From Pacificispira sp040217575 (GTDB taxonomy: Bacteria; Pseudomonadota; Alphaproteobacteria; UBA8366; Aestuariispiraceae), in NCBI GenBank assembly GCA_040217575.1, contig JAVJPW010000002.1, forward strand, positions 248,001-312,000: a stretch of 64,000 nucleotides of DNA, given 5' to 3'. A program made the translations under genes and the position numbers. Shown in pieces: positions 34,033-41,337 of this stretch. Position 1 is the first letter of the stretch; every line of letters begins with the position of its first letter. The notes under the pieces are model-generated. The model had not been told where the DNA came from. It saw only the letters and a list, made by a program, of their open reading frames with translations, and did no database searches.

Positions 34033-34773
34033 ATGGCCTTTCCAACCGATACGTCCGCCACCGCGGCCCCTGAATCCCATGGCCCGGGCGGCACCTGGTG
34101 GGGTGATTTCCGTGCCGGTCTGCATGATGGGTTGGGCATGTTCTATGGCTGCCTGATCTTCGGCATGCTGTGCGGGTCCGCGGCCAAGGCGGCGGGGCTG
34201 GACCTTCTGCAGGCCACGCTGATGAGCGCCGCCGTCTTTGCCGGAACGGCCCAATTTGCCGCCTTTGCGGTCTGGTCCCCCGACATGCCCTATCTGGTGA
34301 TCGTCATCTCGGTCGCCATGGTCTGCAGCCGGCTTTTCCTGATGGGGCTGTCCCTGTCACCGCATCTGCGGTCGCTGCCGCTGCCGGGCCAGACCTGGTG
34401 TGCCTTTCTGGTCAATGACGGCGGTTGGGCGCTGACCATGGGCGCGTCGCACGTCCGCCACCGGGCGGCCTATTACCTGGGCACATCGTCGCCGCTATAC
34501 ATCCTTTGGGTTTCCGGCACCGCGCTGGGCGTTCTGGTCGCCGGCATGCTGGACCCGGTCACGGCGGCGGCCCTTGCCTTCTCCGGCATGGTTTTTCTGG
34601 CGATCATCATCGGCATCGTCCTGCGCGGGATCGACGCGCCGCGCCTGCCCATGGTCGTGTCAGCCGTGTCCGCGGTGCTGTTGGATGGCACGATGGGCGC
34701 GGGTCCGGCCACTTTGATGGCGATCGGCGCCGGTGCTCTGGTCGCCGTGGCGGGGGAAATGGTGCGGAAATGA
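34033..34773 (+). CDS. azlC: AzlC-family branched-chain amino acid permease
   Basis: A 246-residue membrane protein, large subunit of the AzlCD exporter of branched-chain amino acids and related compounds. Motifs such as GLGMFYGCLIFGMLCG and AVFAGTAQFAAF near residue 65 are typical. About six to seven hydrophobic segments are seen. ATG 34033 is the first Met; no strong ribosome site precedes it. Its stop overlaps the azlD start (ATGA). Confidence 0.9.
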   Translation: MAFPTDTSATAAPESHGPGGTWWGDFRAGLHDGLGMFYGCLIFGMLCGSAAKAAGLDLLQATLMSAAVFAGTAQFAAFAVWSPDMPYLVIVISVAMVCSRLFLMGLSLSPHLRSLPLPGQTWCAFLVNDGGWALTMGASHVRHRAAYYLGTSSPLYILWVSGTALGVLVAGMLDPVTAAALAFSGMVFLAIIIGIVLRGIDAPRLPMVVSAVSAVLLDGTMGAGPATLMAIGAGALVAVAGEMVRK

Positions 34774-35117
34774 CGGTGGATGCGTCGATGCAGCCCGATA
34801 CGGCGATTGTCTATACCGCCATTGCCCTGACGGCGGTGACGGTCTTTGCCCTGCGCCTTGCGGGGTTTCTGGGTGGGCGGATGGTCAACCTGGATGGCCG
34901 CGCCCGGCGCATCGTCAATGCACTGCCCGGTTGCGCACTGGCCGCCATTGTCGCCCCTGCGGCCATGCGCGGCACGCCCGTGGACGTTGCGATCGTGGTC
35001 GGCATTTTTGCACTGTTCCTGTGGACGGGCCGCACCGTCCTTTGCCTTATGCTGGGGGTCGGCCTGTGCGTCTTGAGCGGCCATTATGCCGCCGGAACAT
35101 TCGCCGGGTTTTTCTAG
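34770..35117 (+). CDS. azlD: AzlD-family small subunit of branched-chain amino acid transporter
   Basis: A 115-residue membrane protein with four hydrophobic segments, beginning with IVYTAIALTAVTVFALRLAG and containing the conserved NALPGCALAAIVAPA. AzlD pairs with AzlC for export. It is translationally coupled to azlC. The end is nine bases from the convergent nitrile-hydratase-like alpha gene. Confidence 0.9.
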   Translation: MTVDASMQPDTAIVYTAIALTAVTVFALRLAGFLGGRMVNLDGRARRIVNALPGCALAAIVAPAAMRGTPVDVAIVVGIFALFLWTGRTVLCLMLGVGLCVLSGHYAAGTFAGFF

Positions 35118-35126
35118 CCCCGCTTT

Positions 35127-35786
35127 CTAGGGGACTGAGTCCAGTTCAATCACGCCGATCAGGCTGTCGCGGGTTATCAGCGCGGCCAGTTCGTCTTCGC
35201 CCATGCCGTCGGTTCCTTCCGGGCGCATCGGCAGGATCATGTAACGCATGTCCGCGGTGGAATCGTGGACTCGAACCTCTCGATCAGGGGCGATTTCGGT
35301 CCCGAATTCAGAAAGCACCGCGCGGGGTTCGCGCACCATCCGGGAACGGTATTCGCGGCTTTTGTACCAGTCCGGCGATTTCCCCATCAGCATGACCGGA
35401 TAGCAACTGCACAGGGTACAAACGATGACATTGTGAACACGGTCGGTGTTTTCCATGACCAGAAGCGGCGCCGGCCCGGTATCGATCCCCATTTCCGCAG
35501 CGGCCGATTTGGCGTCTTTCAGAAGCCGCGCCTTGAAGTCCGCATCGGTCCAGGCACGGGCCACGATTTTCGCGCCCAGGTCCGGACTGCGGCCTTGCAT
35601 ATATTCCAGGGCGGCCCGAAGGTCGCCGCCTGAAAAGACACCCTTTTCGATCAGCAGTTCCGATACCGCGTCCGCCATTGCCTGATAATAGGTCGGTGCG
35701 CTGTCTTCCAGATCCGGCTGATTCGGGTGCCGGTGGCCGTCCCCATGATCGTGGCCGTGATCGTGATGATGATGTCCGGTTCCCAT
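35127..35786 (-). CDS. nitrile hydratase alpha / thiocyanate hydrolase gamma-type subunit
   Basis: A 219-residue metal-binding subunit. The metal site is Cys123-Thr-Leu-Cys126-Ser-Cys128 (VCTLCSCY); Thr instead of Ser at the second position is the cobalt-type form, and two of the cysteines would be oxidised. It is followed by WYKSREYRSRMVREPR, a family signature. The N terminus carries a His/Asp run (HHHHDHGHDHGDGHRH), a plausible metal-handling extension. It is the third gene of a cluster whose upstream genes are the two halves of the beta subunit. Nitrile hydration or thiocyanate hydrolysis are both possible; the three-gene plan is like scnBAC of thiocyanate hydrolase. Confidence 0.9.
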   Translation of the reverse strand: MGTGHHHHDHGHDHGDGHRHPNQPDLEDSAPTYYQAMADAVSELLIEKGVFSGGDLRAALEYMQGRSPDLGAKIVARAWTDADFKARLLKDAKSAAAEMGIDTGPAPLLVMENTDRVHNVIVCTLCSCYPVMLMGKSPDWYKSREYRSRMVREPRAVLSEFGTEIAPDREVRVHDSTADMRYMILPMRPEGTDGMGEDELAALITRDSLIGVIELDSVP

Positions 35787-35794
35787 TGAGTGTC

Positions 35795-36079
35795 CTATTC
35801 CGCGGCATCCAGCCAATGTTCGTAGATTTCGATTTCGACCGTGTCCTCTGCCGGACCGTCATAGTCGCCCCACAGGTCGGTCATACGGAAACGGACGCGA
35901 TAAAGGGTCAGCACCGTCGCGTCGCCGGCACGGCCATAGGCGAGTTCCTCGGGGTTGTGAAAACGCCCGCAGACCCGTTCCACCCGACCGGTATGGCCCC
36001 GGCAGTAATAAGGCGTGCGCACGTGCCCCGGCGGCGTGGCACGGCGTACATGGACCGCCTGTCCGACGTTGAAGCTCAT
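35795..36079 (-). CDS. nitrile hydratase beta C-terminal-half subunit
   Basis: A 94-residue protein corresponding to only the C-terminal SH3-like domain of nitrile hydratase beta (PF02211). Conserved parts: FNVGQAVHVRR, PPGHVRTPYYCRG with the Arg that contacts the oxidised cysteines, and LYRVRFRMTDLWG. A complete beta subunit is over 200 residues, so this gene encodes just one half, the other half being the overlapping upstream gene. In thiocyanate hydrolase this half is the alpha subunit. Starts within the ATGA overlap; eight bases upstream of the alpha-type gene. Confidence 0.88.
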   Translation of the reverse strand: MSFNVGQAVHVRRATPPGHVRTPYYCRGHTGRVERVCGRFHNPEELAYGRAGDATVLTLYRVRFRMTDLWGDYDGPAEDTVEIEIYEHWLDAAE

Positions 36080-36414
36080 GACCCCGTCTTGCCATCAGGG
36101 GCGTGGCGGGACTTCACCTCTTCGATCTTGCGGCCCAGTTCATCCACCGTGATGACGCCCTTTTCCAACAGGATGTTCGCCATGGACGCGATCCAGCGTT
36201 CGTAATAGGTCAGTTCGTCATAGACGCCGGGGCCCATCTCTTCGATTCCGCGGCGCAGTTCATCGATGCGCAGGACGGGTCCACGTTTGGAATCCGACAG
36301 AAGACGCAGGATTGCATCCGTCTTGTTTTCCCAGGGTTCGAACTTGTGTTCGCTGCGCTGGACCGGCCCGGCATCCAGGCCGCCCATGTCGTGATGTCGT
36401 CGTTCCGTTACCAT
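36076..36414 (-). CDS. nitrile hydratase beta N-terminal-half subunit
   Basis: A 112-residue protein matching the N-terminal helical half of nitrile hydratase beta: HDMGGLDAGPV, FEPWENKTDAI, LRIDELRRGIEEMGP (the Arg here contacts the active site in canonical enzymes) and YDELTYYERWIASMANILLEKGVIT. It ends in an ATGA overlap with the C-terminal-half gene, so the split is by a real stop and restart in different frames, not by sequencing noise at one position. In thiocyanate hydrolase this half is the beta subunit. The relation to activator (NhlE/P14K-type) proteins, also beta-like, means a chaperone role cannot be excluded. Confidence 0.85.
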   Translation of the reverse strand: MVTERRHHDMGGLDAGPVQRSEHKFEPWENKTDAILRLLSDSKRGPVLRIDELRRGIEEMGPGVYDELTYYERWIASMANILLEKGVITVDELGRKIEEVKSRHAPDGKTGS

Positions 36415-36427
36415 GCCGCCCCGCCTG

Positions 36428-36766
36428 TCAGCCGTTCTTCATCTTGGCCAGAAACTCAGTGATCGTCTCCCCATGGTGGGGGATGACACAGGTCATCGAA
36501 CACCCGATATGGCCATCTTCTATACGTCGAACCGTAAGCTGTACCGGCATTTCATACTGTTCTTCGACCAGTTGCAGGACAAGAAACCCGTCGAACTCGC
36601 CGCCGACGCGGAACCAGTCCGGATCTTCCGCCCGGAAGCCCAGCCCCCGCGTGCTGAGGTCCGCCAGCGGCAGAGGCCGGTTCTCGATTTCAATGAAACC
36701 CGCACGCAACGGATAACGCGGTTCCGCCCGCTGTGTTGTGAATTGATCCTTATCGGCACCCGTCAC
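36428..36766 (-). CDS. PilZ-domain protein
   Basis: A single PilZ domain of about 112 residues. The c-di-GMP-binding RxxxR-like motif RAEPRYPLR and the downstream DLSTRG ([D/N]xSxxG) are both present. The start is uncertain: GTG 36766 after GGGGAG is preferred, with TTG 36850 as a longer alternative. It ends 13 bases before the first gene of the nitrile-hydratase-like cluster on the same strand, so it may be in that transcription unit. Its partner is unknown. Confidence 0.75.
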   Translation of the reverse strand: MTGADKDQFTTQRAEPRYPLRAGFIEIENRPLPLADLSTRGLGFRAEDPDWFRVGGEFDGFLVLQLVEEQYEMPVQLTVRRIEDGHIGCSMTCVIPHHGETITEFLAKMKNG

Positions 36767-36981
36767 GAAACTCTGCTCCCCAATACGTTTTGCCCCACCC
36801 GTTCCCGGCGATAACCATATAAAACGATTTCCCGTTTTTCTATGCCCCAAGTCCCTTGTCGAGGCGTGTTTCTGTTCCGTAGTATGCGTCGGATCAGAGT
36901 GATGGGAAACCCCGACGGATCGACGCTAGGCCGGTCCGCGCGCAGGGCATTGGTGCGGGGTTCAGGGGAGCGTATTCGTTT

Positions 36982-38151
36982 ATGAACCGTCGTGCCTTAA
37001 AGACGCTGCTGCGGTCCGGCAGGTTCCTGTGTTTTGACGCGCGCGCGGTCTACCTGGGGCTGAAAGAAGGGCGCCAGCCAGACGACCCGCCGCCCGATAA
37101 GTTGTTTGACCTGTCGACGCTGAATCTGGGCATCTTCTTCAAGGAAATTACCATCGACGACGAGGAAGAAGTCCTGGTCGCGACGCGCGTTTACTTCCCC
37201 TATAACGACGCGGAAGTCGATCAGGGCGGCGAATCGACGGCCGCCGACCCGGACCGTATCGTCAAGGTCCTGGCCAAACGCGGCGCGATCAAGGCAGACG
37301 AAAGCCTGAGCGCGCACGACCAGAAGATTCTGGACATCCTGACGTCGGTGCCCACGTTCGACCCGTTCCTGCTGCTGTCCCAGCGCCGGGAATTGGAGGT
37401 CGAACGCAGCATCAGTTCGAAATATTTCGAAATCACCGAAGCCGACTGGATGCTGATCCGCCGGCCGGTCCTGGAAAAGATTTCGACCCTTGTGGCAAAG
37501 GCGAATTCCGGGGACCGTCTGGACGTCTACAAGGAGTTCACCGGCGAAGGCGACGACCCGGAAGCCGAAGGTCGCCGCATCATGACCGGTGCTGTCGTCG
37601 ATGCCATTTGGCAGGGGGAAGAAACGGAAGGGTCGCGCAGCCTGATCCGCAGTTTCCGGTTGGACGAAACCCAGACGAAACAGTTCCTGTTCGCCTGGAA
37701 AGGCATCAACTACTACGAATTTCAATACGCCCGGCATAAACAGCTGTTTTATGAATTCTTCGAATGGCTGGGGTCATCCCGGTCGATGCCGCGCGACAAT
37801 GACGGTTTGTCGGATTCGGCGGTCGACCGGTTCCGGTTCCGGCGCGACAGGGCGCGCCATCTGATCCGCGCCACGCATGCGACGGTCACGCGCATCATCC
37901 GGAACTATAACGAAAGCTTTGATCTGCTGATCGAACAGGACAACCCGATCCCGTTTCAGTCCTTCCTGCGGGATGCGCCTAAGAATTTTCTGACCGTGGG
38001 GCTCGCGATCGGCGTTCTGGCGCACACCGCCAACGCCTGGGACAACGTGACCGGCAACAAGCGCAAGGCCCTGAAGGCTGTCGATCTGGAACCGTTCTAC
38101 GATTTCATCATCGCGATCAACGGCCAGGACTTTCAGGCCGCCGCCGCGTAA
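36982..38151 (+). CDS. conserved protein of unknown function
   Basis: A 389-residue soluble, mainly helical protein. I recognise no domain. Features: a conserved-looking N terminus with FLCFDARAVYLGLKEG, acidic mid part (IDDEEEVLV), a cluster of aromatic residues (GINYYEFQYARHKQLFYEFFEWLG) near 255-280, and no signal peptide or membrane segment. GGGGAG lies 12 bases before ATG 36982. The gene stands alone, between a PilZ gene on the other strand and the convergent TPR lipoprotein. Confidence 0.7.
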   Translation: MNRRALKTLLRSGRFLCFDARAVYLGLKEGRQPDDPPPDKLFDLSTLNLGIFFKEITIDDEEEVLVATRVYFPYNDAEVDQGGESTAADPDRIVKVLAKRGAIKADESLSAHDQKILDILTSVPTFDPFLLLSQRRELEVERSISSKYFEITEADWMLIRRPVLEKISTLVAKANSGDRLDVYKEFTGEGDDPEAEGRRIMTGAVVDAIWQGEETEGSRSLIRSFRLDETQTKQFLFAWKGINYYEFQYARHKQLFYEFFEWLGSSRSMPRDNDGLSDSAVDRFRFRRDRARHLIRATHATVTRIIRNYNESFDLLIEQDNPIPFQSFLRDAPKNFLTVGLAIGVLAHTANAWDNVTGNKRKALKAVDLEPFYDFIIAINGQDFQAAAA

Positions 38152-38161
38152 TGGCGCGGCG

Positions 38162-39028
38162 TCATCCGGTATAGACCATGCGGATTGCAAGTGCCTTTCG
38201 GGCATGGTCGTCCATGGCCCGGATCGCGGTCAGGGAGGTCAGGTTTCGGGCGACCATATCGGGCGGGCTTTGCCGCGACATCAGGCGGGCCGCATCCTCC
38301 ATCCGGCCATCCAGTGCATAGGCAATCGCCAGCGTCCCCAGATAGCGGCCTTGCGTTCCGTGGCGCGCAACCAGTGCTTCCAGCATCGGCAGGGCCTGGT
38401 CCGCGGACCCAGACAATGCCAAGGAAAGCCCCAGATTGTTGACCAGGTCAGGGTTGTCCGGCGCCGACTCCAGGCCGCGGCGATAGCTTTCCTGCGCTGC
38501 CAACGGGTCACCGCCCAGGTCCAGTGCGACCCCCAGCCCAAGGCAGGCGCGCCAGTCCGGTATTCCGTCCGAAGCTTCGGTCGCCTGCACCGCGTCGCGC
38601 AGGTAGCCGACGGCCAGTGCCGGCTGACCCAGGCCAACCAGGGCATTGCCCAGGCCGCGCTTTGCCTCTGCACTGGCAGGATCGCGGTCCAGGGCGGCGC
38701 GAAATGCTTCGGCTGCGTCGGCATAGGCCCCGGCGGCGGCCAGTGCGCGCCCCATGCGAATCAGGGGGTCGGCCTGGTCCGGTTGCTGGTCGTGGGCGCT
38801 GCGATACAGTGCAACCGCGCCAGAATGGTCGCCGGCCGCCATCATGGTGTCGCCCGCATTCATCAGGGAACCGGATACTGGTGGTGTGCCGCGTGCTTCG
38901 AACAGGTCGTTGGAAGAAACGCACCCGGCAAGTACCAGGCTGATGGCCGCCGCCAGCAAATGGCGCGCAACACGCCCGGTCGCGGTCTGTCGTCCAATCG
39001 TCATCATGCTGTCTGTAGCGCTTTCCAT
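38162..39028 (-). CDS. TPR-repeat lipoprotein (TadD-like)
   Basis: A 288-residue exported protein with a lipobox LVLAGC (acylated Cys about residue 35) and five or more TPR units (YRSAHDQQPDQADPLIRMGR, AFRAALDRDPASAEAKRGLG and so on). TPR lipoproteins of this sort include TadD, needed for Flp pilus assembly; a flp locus is at the right end of the window, 24 kb away. A perfect FNR-type box lies about 150 bases upstream. Start ATG 39028; MMTIGRQ seven codons later is possible. Confidence 0.85.
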   Translation of the reverse strand: MESATDSMMTIGRQTATGRVARHLLAAAISLVLAGCVSSNDLFEARGTPPVSGSLMNAGDTMMAAGDHSGAVALYRSAHDQQPDQADPLIRMGRALAAAGAYADAAEAFRAALDRDPASAEAKRGLGNALVGLGQPALAVGYLRDAVQATEASDGIPDWRACLGLGVALDLGGDPLAAQESYRRGLESAPDNPDLVNNLGLSLALSGSADQALPMLEALVARHGTQGRYLGTLAIAYALDGRMEDAARLMSRQSPPDMVARNLTSLTAIRAMDDHARKALAIRMVYTG

Positions 39029-39177
39029 TTCGGACCCCCAGGTCGGTCCCACCCCCGCGATAGGTCAGGAAACGCCGCAAAAGCCCGCGCGGTCAAAGGA
39101 TATTGGTCGGGAAAATCCTATAATACCGGACAAATTGCCGGTGTCGTCACCGGTCCGGGCGGCTTGACCAGCATGTC

Positions 39178-39191
39178 TTGATCCAGATCAA
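39178..39191. promoter_or_regulatory. FNR/FixK-type operator
   Basis: TTGATCCAGATCAA is a perfect TTGAT-N4-ATCAA dyad. On the minus strand a TATTAT -10-like hexamer (39125-39120) lies downstream, placing the centre of the box about 72 bases before the expected start, a usual class I activator position. It would act on the TPR lipoprotein gene 38162-39028, and the 39029-39318 gap contains no gene. Confidence 0.6.
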
Positions 39192-39318
39192 GGAAGCCTG
39201 TCGGTTCCGGGGATAGCCTTTCACCATCGCCTTCCGGGGCGAGGAGGTGCCGGGTCGGCGCAAGGCGGTTCCGGCAGTTCCATTCCCATCCCAACTCCGG
39301 CCCCGTTCCGTCAAAGGA

Positions 39319-40233
39319 TCAGGCTTTGTCTTCCCAAGGCGGAACGGGGTTGAATTTTTCCACCAGGAAATCGACGAATGCGCGAACCTTGGGCGACAGG
39401 TGGCGGCGCGTCGGATAGACGGCGTTGATCGGGACTTCGACGTCTCGGTAGAACGGTTTCAGGATGCGGACCAGCTTTCCCTCGTTCACTTCCGGGCCGA
39501 CCAGGAACTCCGCCAGCCGCGCGATACCCAGACCCGCCAGCACCATCTCGTGAATCGTCTCGCCATTGTTGGCGGTGAAGTTGCCTTCGGCCTTTACCGG
39601 AAATTCGCTGCCGTCCTCCAGCTTGAAGATCCATTCGTTCAGATGGATGGCGGTGGCGAAGCCAAGCCGGTTATGACTGGTCAGCTCGCTCGGGTGTTTC
39701 GGCTCCCCCATCCGTTCCAGATATTCGGGCGAACAGCATATCGCCCGACGGCTGACCGCCAGTTGCCGGGCGACCATGGACGAATCCTGCAGCTTGCCGA
39801 ACCGGATCGCCACATCCTGCCCTTCCTCGACCAGGTCCGCCAACTGGTCGGTCAGGGTCATTTCCACATTGACGTCGGGATAGCGTTCCAGGAATTCGGG
39901 GATCATCGGGCTGATCTGGTGCTTGCCGAACGCAACCCCGCAATTGACGCGAAGGGTGCCCCGCGGCCAGGCATGGCGCTGGGAAACCGCCAGTTCCGCC
40001 TCTTCCATGTCGGTCAGGATACGGACGCAGCGCTGATAGAAGGCCTCCCCCTCCTCCGTTGCAGAAAGCTGCCGTGTCGTGCGATTCAACAAGCGCACGC
40101 CGAGCCGGTCTTCAAGGCGGCCGATCTGTTTGCTGACGGCGGACGGGGTCAGTTTCAACGCTCGTGCCGCGCTGGAAAAACTGCCTTCTTCCACAACTTT
40201 CGCAAATACGGACATTTCCCCCGCACGATCCAT
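39319..40233 (-). CDS. LysR-family transcriptional regulator
   Basis: A 304-residue regulator starting MDRAGEMSVFAKVVEEGSFS with the HTH ARALKLTPSAVSKQIGRLED and then LGVRLLNRTTRQLSATEEGE, a form common in the subgroup related to DhcR/PA-type regulators of unknown effector. The C-terminal effector domain is full length. It is divergent from a small gene at 40452; the gap holds a palindrome at 40324-40340. Confidence 0.92.
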   Translation of the reverse strand: MDRAGEMSVFAKVVEEGSFSSAARALKLTPSAVSKQIGRLEDRLGVRLLNRTTRQLSATEEGEAFYQRCVRILTDMEEAELAVSQRHAWPRGTLRVNCGVAFGKHQISPMIPEFLERYPDVNVEMTLTDQLADLVEEGQDVAIRFGKLQDSSMVARQLAVSRRAICCSPEYLERMGEPKHPSELTSHNRLGFATAIHLNEWIFKLEDGSEFPVKAEGNFTANNGETIHEMVLAGLGIARLAEFLVGPEVNEGKLVRILKPFYRDVEVPINAVYPTRRHLSPKVRAFVDFLVEKFNPVPPWEDKA

Positions 40234-40323
40234 GTCAATTTCCCCTGTTCCTGGGCTCTGTCGGCCCTTTTTGTGACAAATTTATGAGTTGATAATAAAA
40301 TCTACCGCCGCTTATTCCTGTAA

Positions 40324-40340
40324 GTCAAAGATACTTTGAC
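40324..40340. promoter_or_regulatory. 17-base palindrome between LysR and small gene
   Basis: GTCAAAG-ATA-CTTTGAC is a perfect 7-bp inverted repeat with a 3-base centre, in an A+T-rich divergent promoter region 84 bases upstream of the LysR start and 112 bases from the small gene. It does not have the T-N11-A form, so a regulator other than the neighbour may bind. Confidence 0.45.
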
Positions 40341-40451
40341 CTATCAAGAGATTATAAAACGCAGCCACCATTGTTAAGTTTTTTGCGTCCACGGAACAAA
40401 CCAGCGTGGCACAAAACCACCGACGGCGGTGGTTCGCAAGAAGGAGATGGG

Positions 40452-40676
40452 ATGATGGATAGAATTGGATCTTTTGACGCGCATTATCCGACCCAGGCGG
40501 AATACCAGACGGCGCTTCGCAATTCGCGCGATGCGCGCGCGCTCCTGCTGCGGGGCGCGCTTACCGCCCTTCAGAACGCCTTTGCAAAGATCACGGCCTC
40601 CAAACCGCTGATCACGTTGTCGCGGAAGCCCGGCACGCATTTCGGCGAACAGCGCCAGCCCTGCGCCCAGTGCTGA
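40452..40676 (+). CDS. small hypothetical protein with C-terminal CxxC
   Basis: A 74-residue protein with an AAGGAG ribosome site five bases before ATG 40452 (second Met at 40455). The middle is a basic, leucine- and alanine-rich helix (ARALLLRGALTALQNAF), and the C terminus ends in QPCAQC, a Cys-x-x-Cys pair. Some resemblance in size and basic helix to DUF1127-like proteins, but no LxDIGL. Family unknown. A GC-rich inverted repeat (CCGGCGGC/GCCGCCGG, 40723-40749) after it may stop transcription. Confidence 0.55.
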   Translation: MMDRIGSFDAHYPTQAEYQTALRNSRDARALLLRGALTALQNAFAKITASKPLITLSRKPGTHFGEQRQPCAQC

Positions 40677-40732
40677 TCTGGCAATTGTCGGTCAGGAACT
40701 AAGACAAACAGACAGGAATCCGCCGGCGGCGT

Positions 40733-41176
40733 TCAGACACTGCCGCCGGGGATTTCTTCGATCATACAGCCGGCAATCCGCCAGCTGCCGTCCTCCAGCC
40801 GCAGCATCCGGTAGGTGGCCCGCCACAGACGGCCCTGCCGGTCGACTACATTCAAAACCTGAATCGCCCGCCCATCGCGACTTTCGAAACGCTGGAAGGC
40901 AAAGTCAACGGGCGCAATCAGCGCGCCATATCCGTCGCGGACCATCTGCATGAAGATATCCGCTGTGGGAAACATGTCCTGAATGGAGGGCGCGGCATAG
41001 GAATAGGCCCGCGCATCGTCCCCCGCCGCCATGGCTTCCAGCTGCGAGCGGATCACCGCCTCCGTCAGGGCCCTGCTTTCCCCGGGCTCCTGAGCAGATG
41101 GCTTCTGAGGCACGCCGATCAGGGCGGCGATACAGAACAGAAGAACGATCGTGGTCCGGAACGGTCTTTGGGGCAT
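40733..41176 (-). CDS. exported DUF4864 protein
   Basis: A 147-residue protein with a signal peptide (TTIVLLFCIAALIGVPQ, cut near PSAQ) and the DUF4864 features: ALTEAVIRSQLEAMAAGDDARAY at the start and WRIAGCMIEEIPG at the end. Function not established; an NTF2-like fold is likely. Probably periplasmic. Monocistronic: the neighbouring lipoprotein lies behind its own terminator. Confidence 0.85.
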   Translation of the reverse strand: MPQRPFRTTIVLLFCIAALIGVPQKPSAQEPGESRALTEAVIRSQLEAMAAGDDARAYSYAAPSIQDMFPTADIFMQMVRDGYGALIAPVDFAFQRFESRDGRAIQVLNVVDRQGRLWRATYRMLRLEDGSWRIAGCMIEEIPGGSV

Positions 41177-41264
41177 CGCCCGTACCTCCTTCGCCTGTGA
41201 CGGTCACATTCCTATAGATCGATACGCACCCGGCGCGGCGCAGGATCAGTCGAAACCTTTCGCG

Positions 41265-41293
41265 CAAAAGAAAAAGGCCCGCCGAAGCGGGCC
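41265..41293 (-). terminator. terminator of the OmpA-like lipoprotein gene
   Basis: Minus strand: stem GGCCCGC / GCGGGCC with a TTCG tetraloop (41276-41293) followed by TTTTTCTTTT. It lies 45 bases after the lipoprotein stop. Confidence 0.9.
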
Positions 41294-41337
41294 AAATTCG
41301 CGGGCGTTACACCCTGTGCGCGACGGCGCCTGTCCGG

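Noticed and set aside
40722..40750. Hairpin CCGGCGGC/GCCGCCGG as a separate terminator feature
   Set aside because: It overlaps the DUF4864 stop codon region and has no clear T-run, so it is only mentioned with the small gene.
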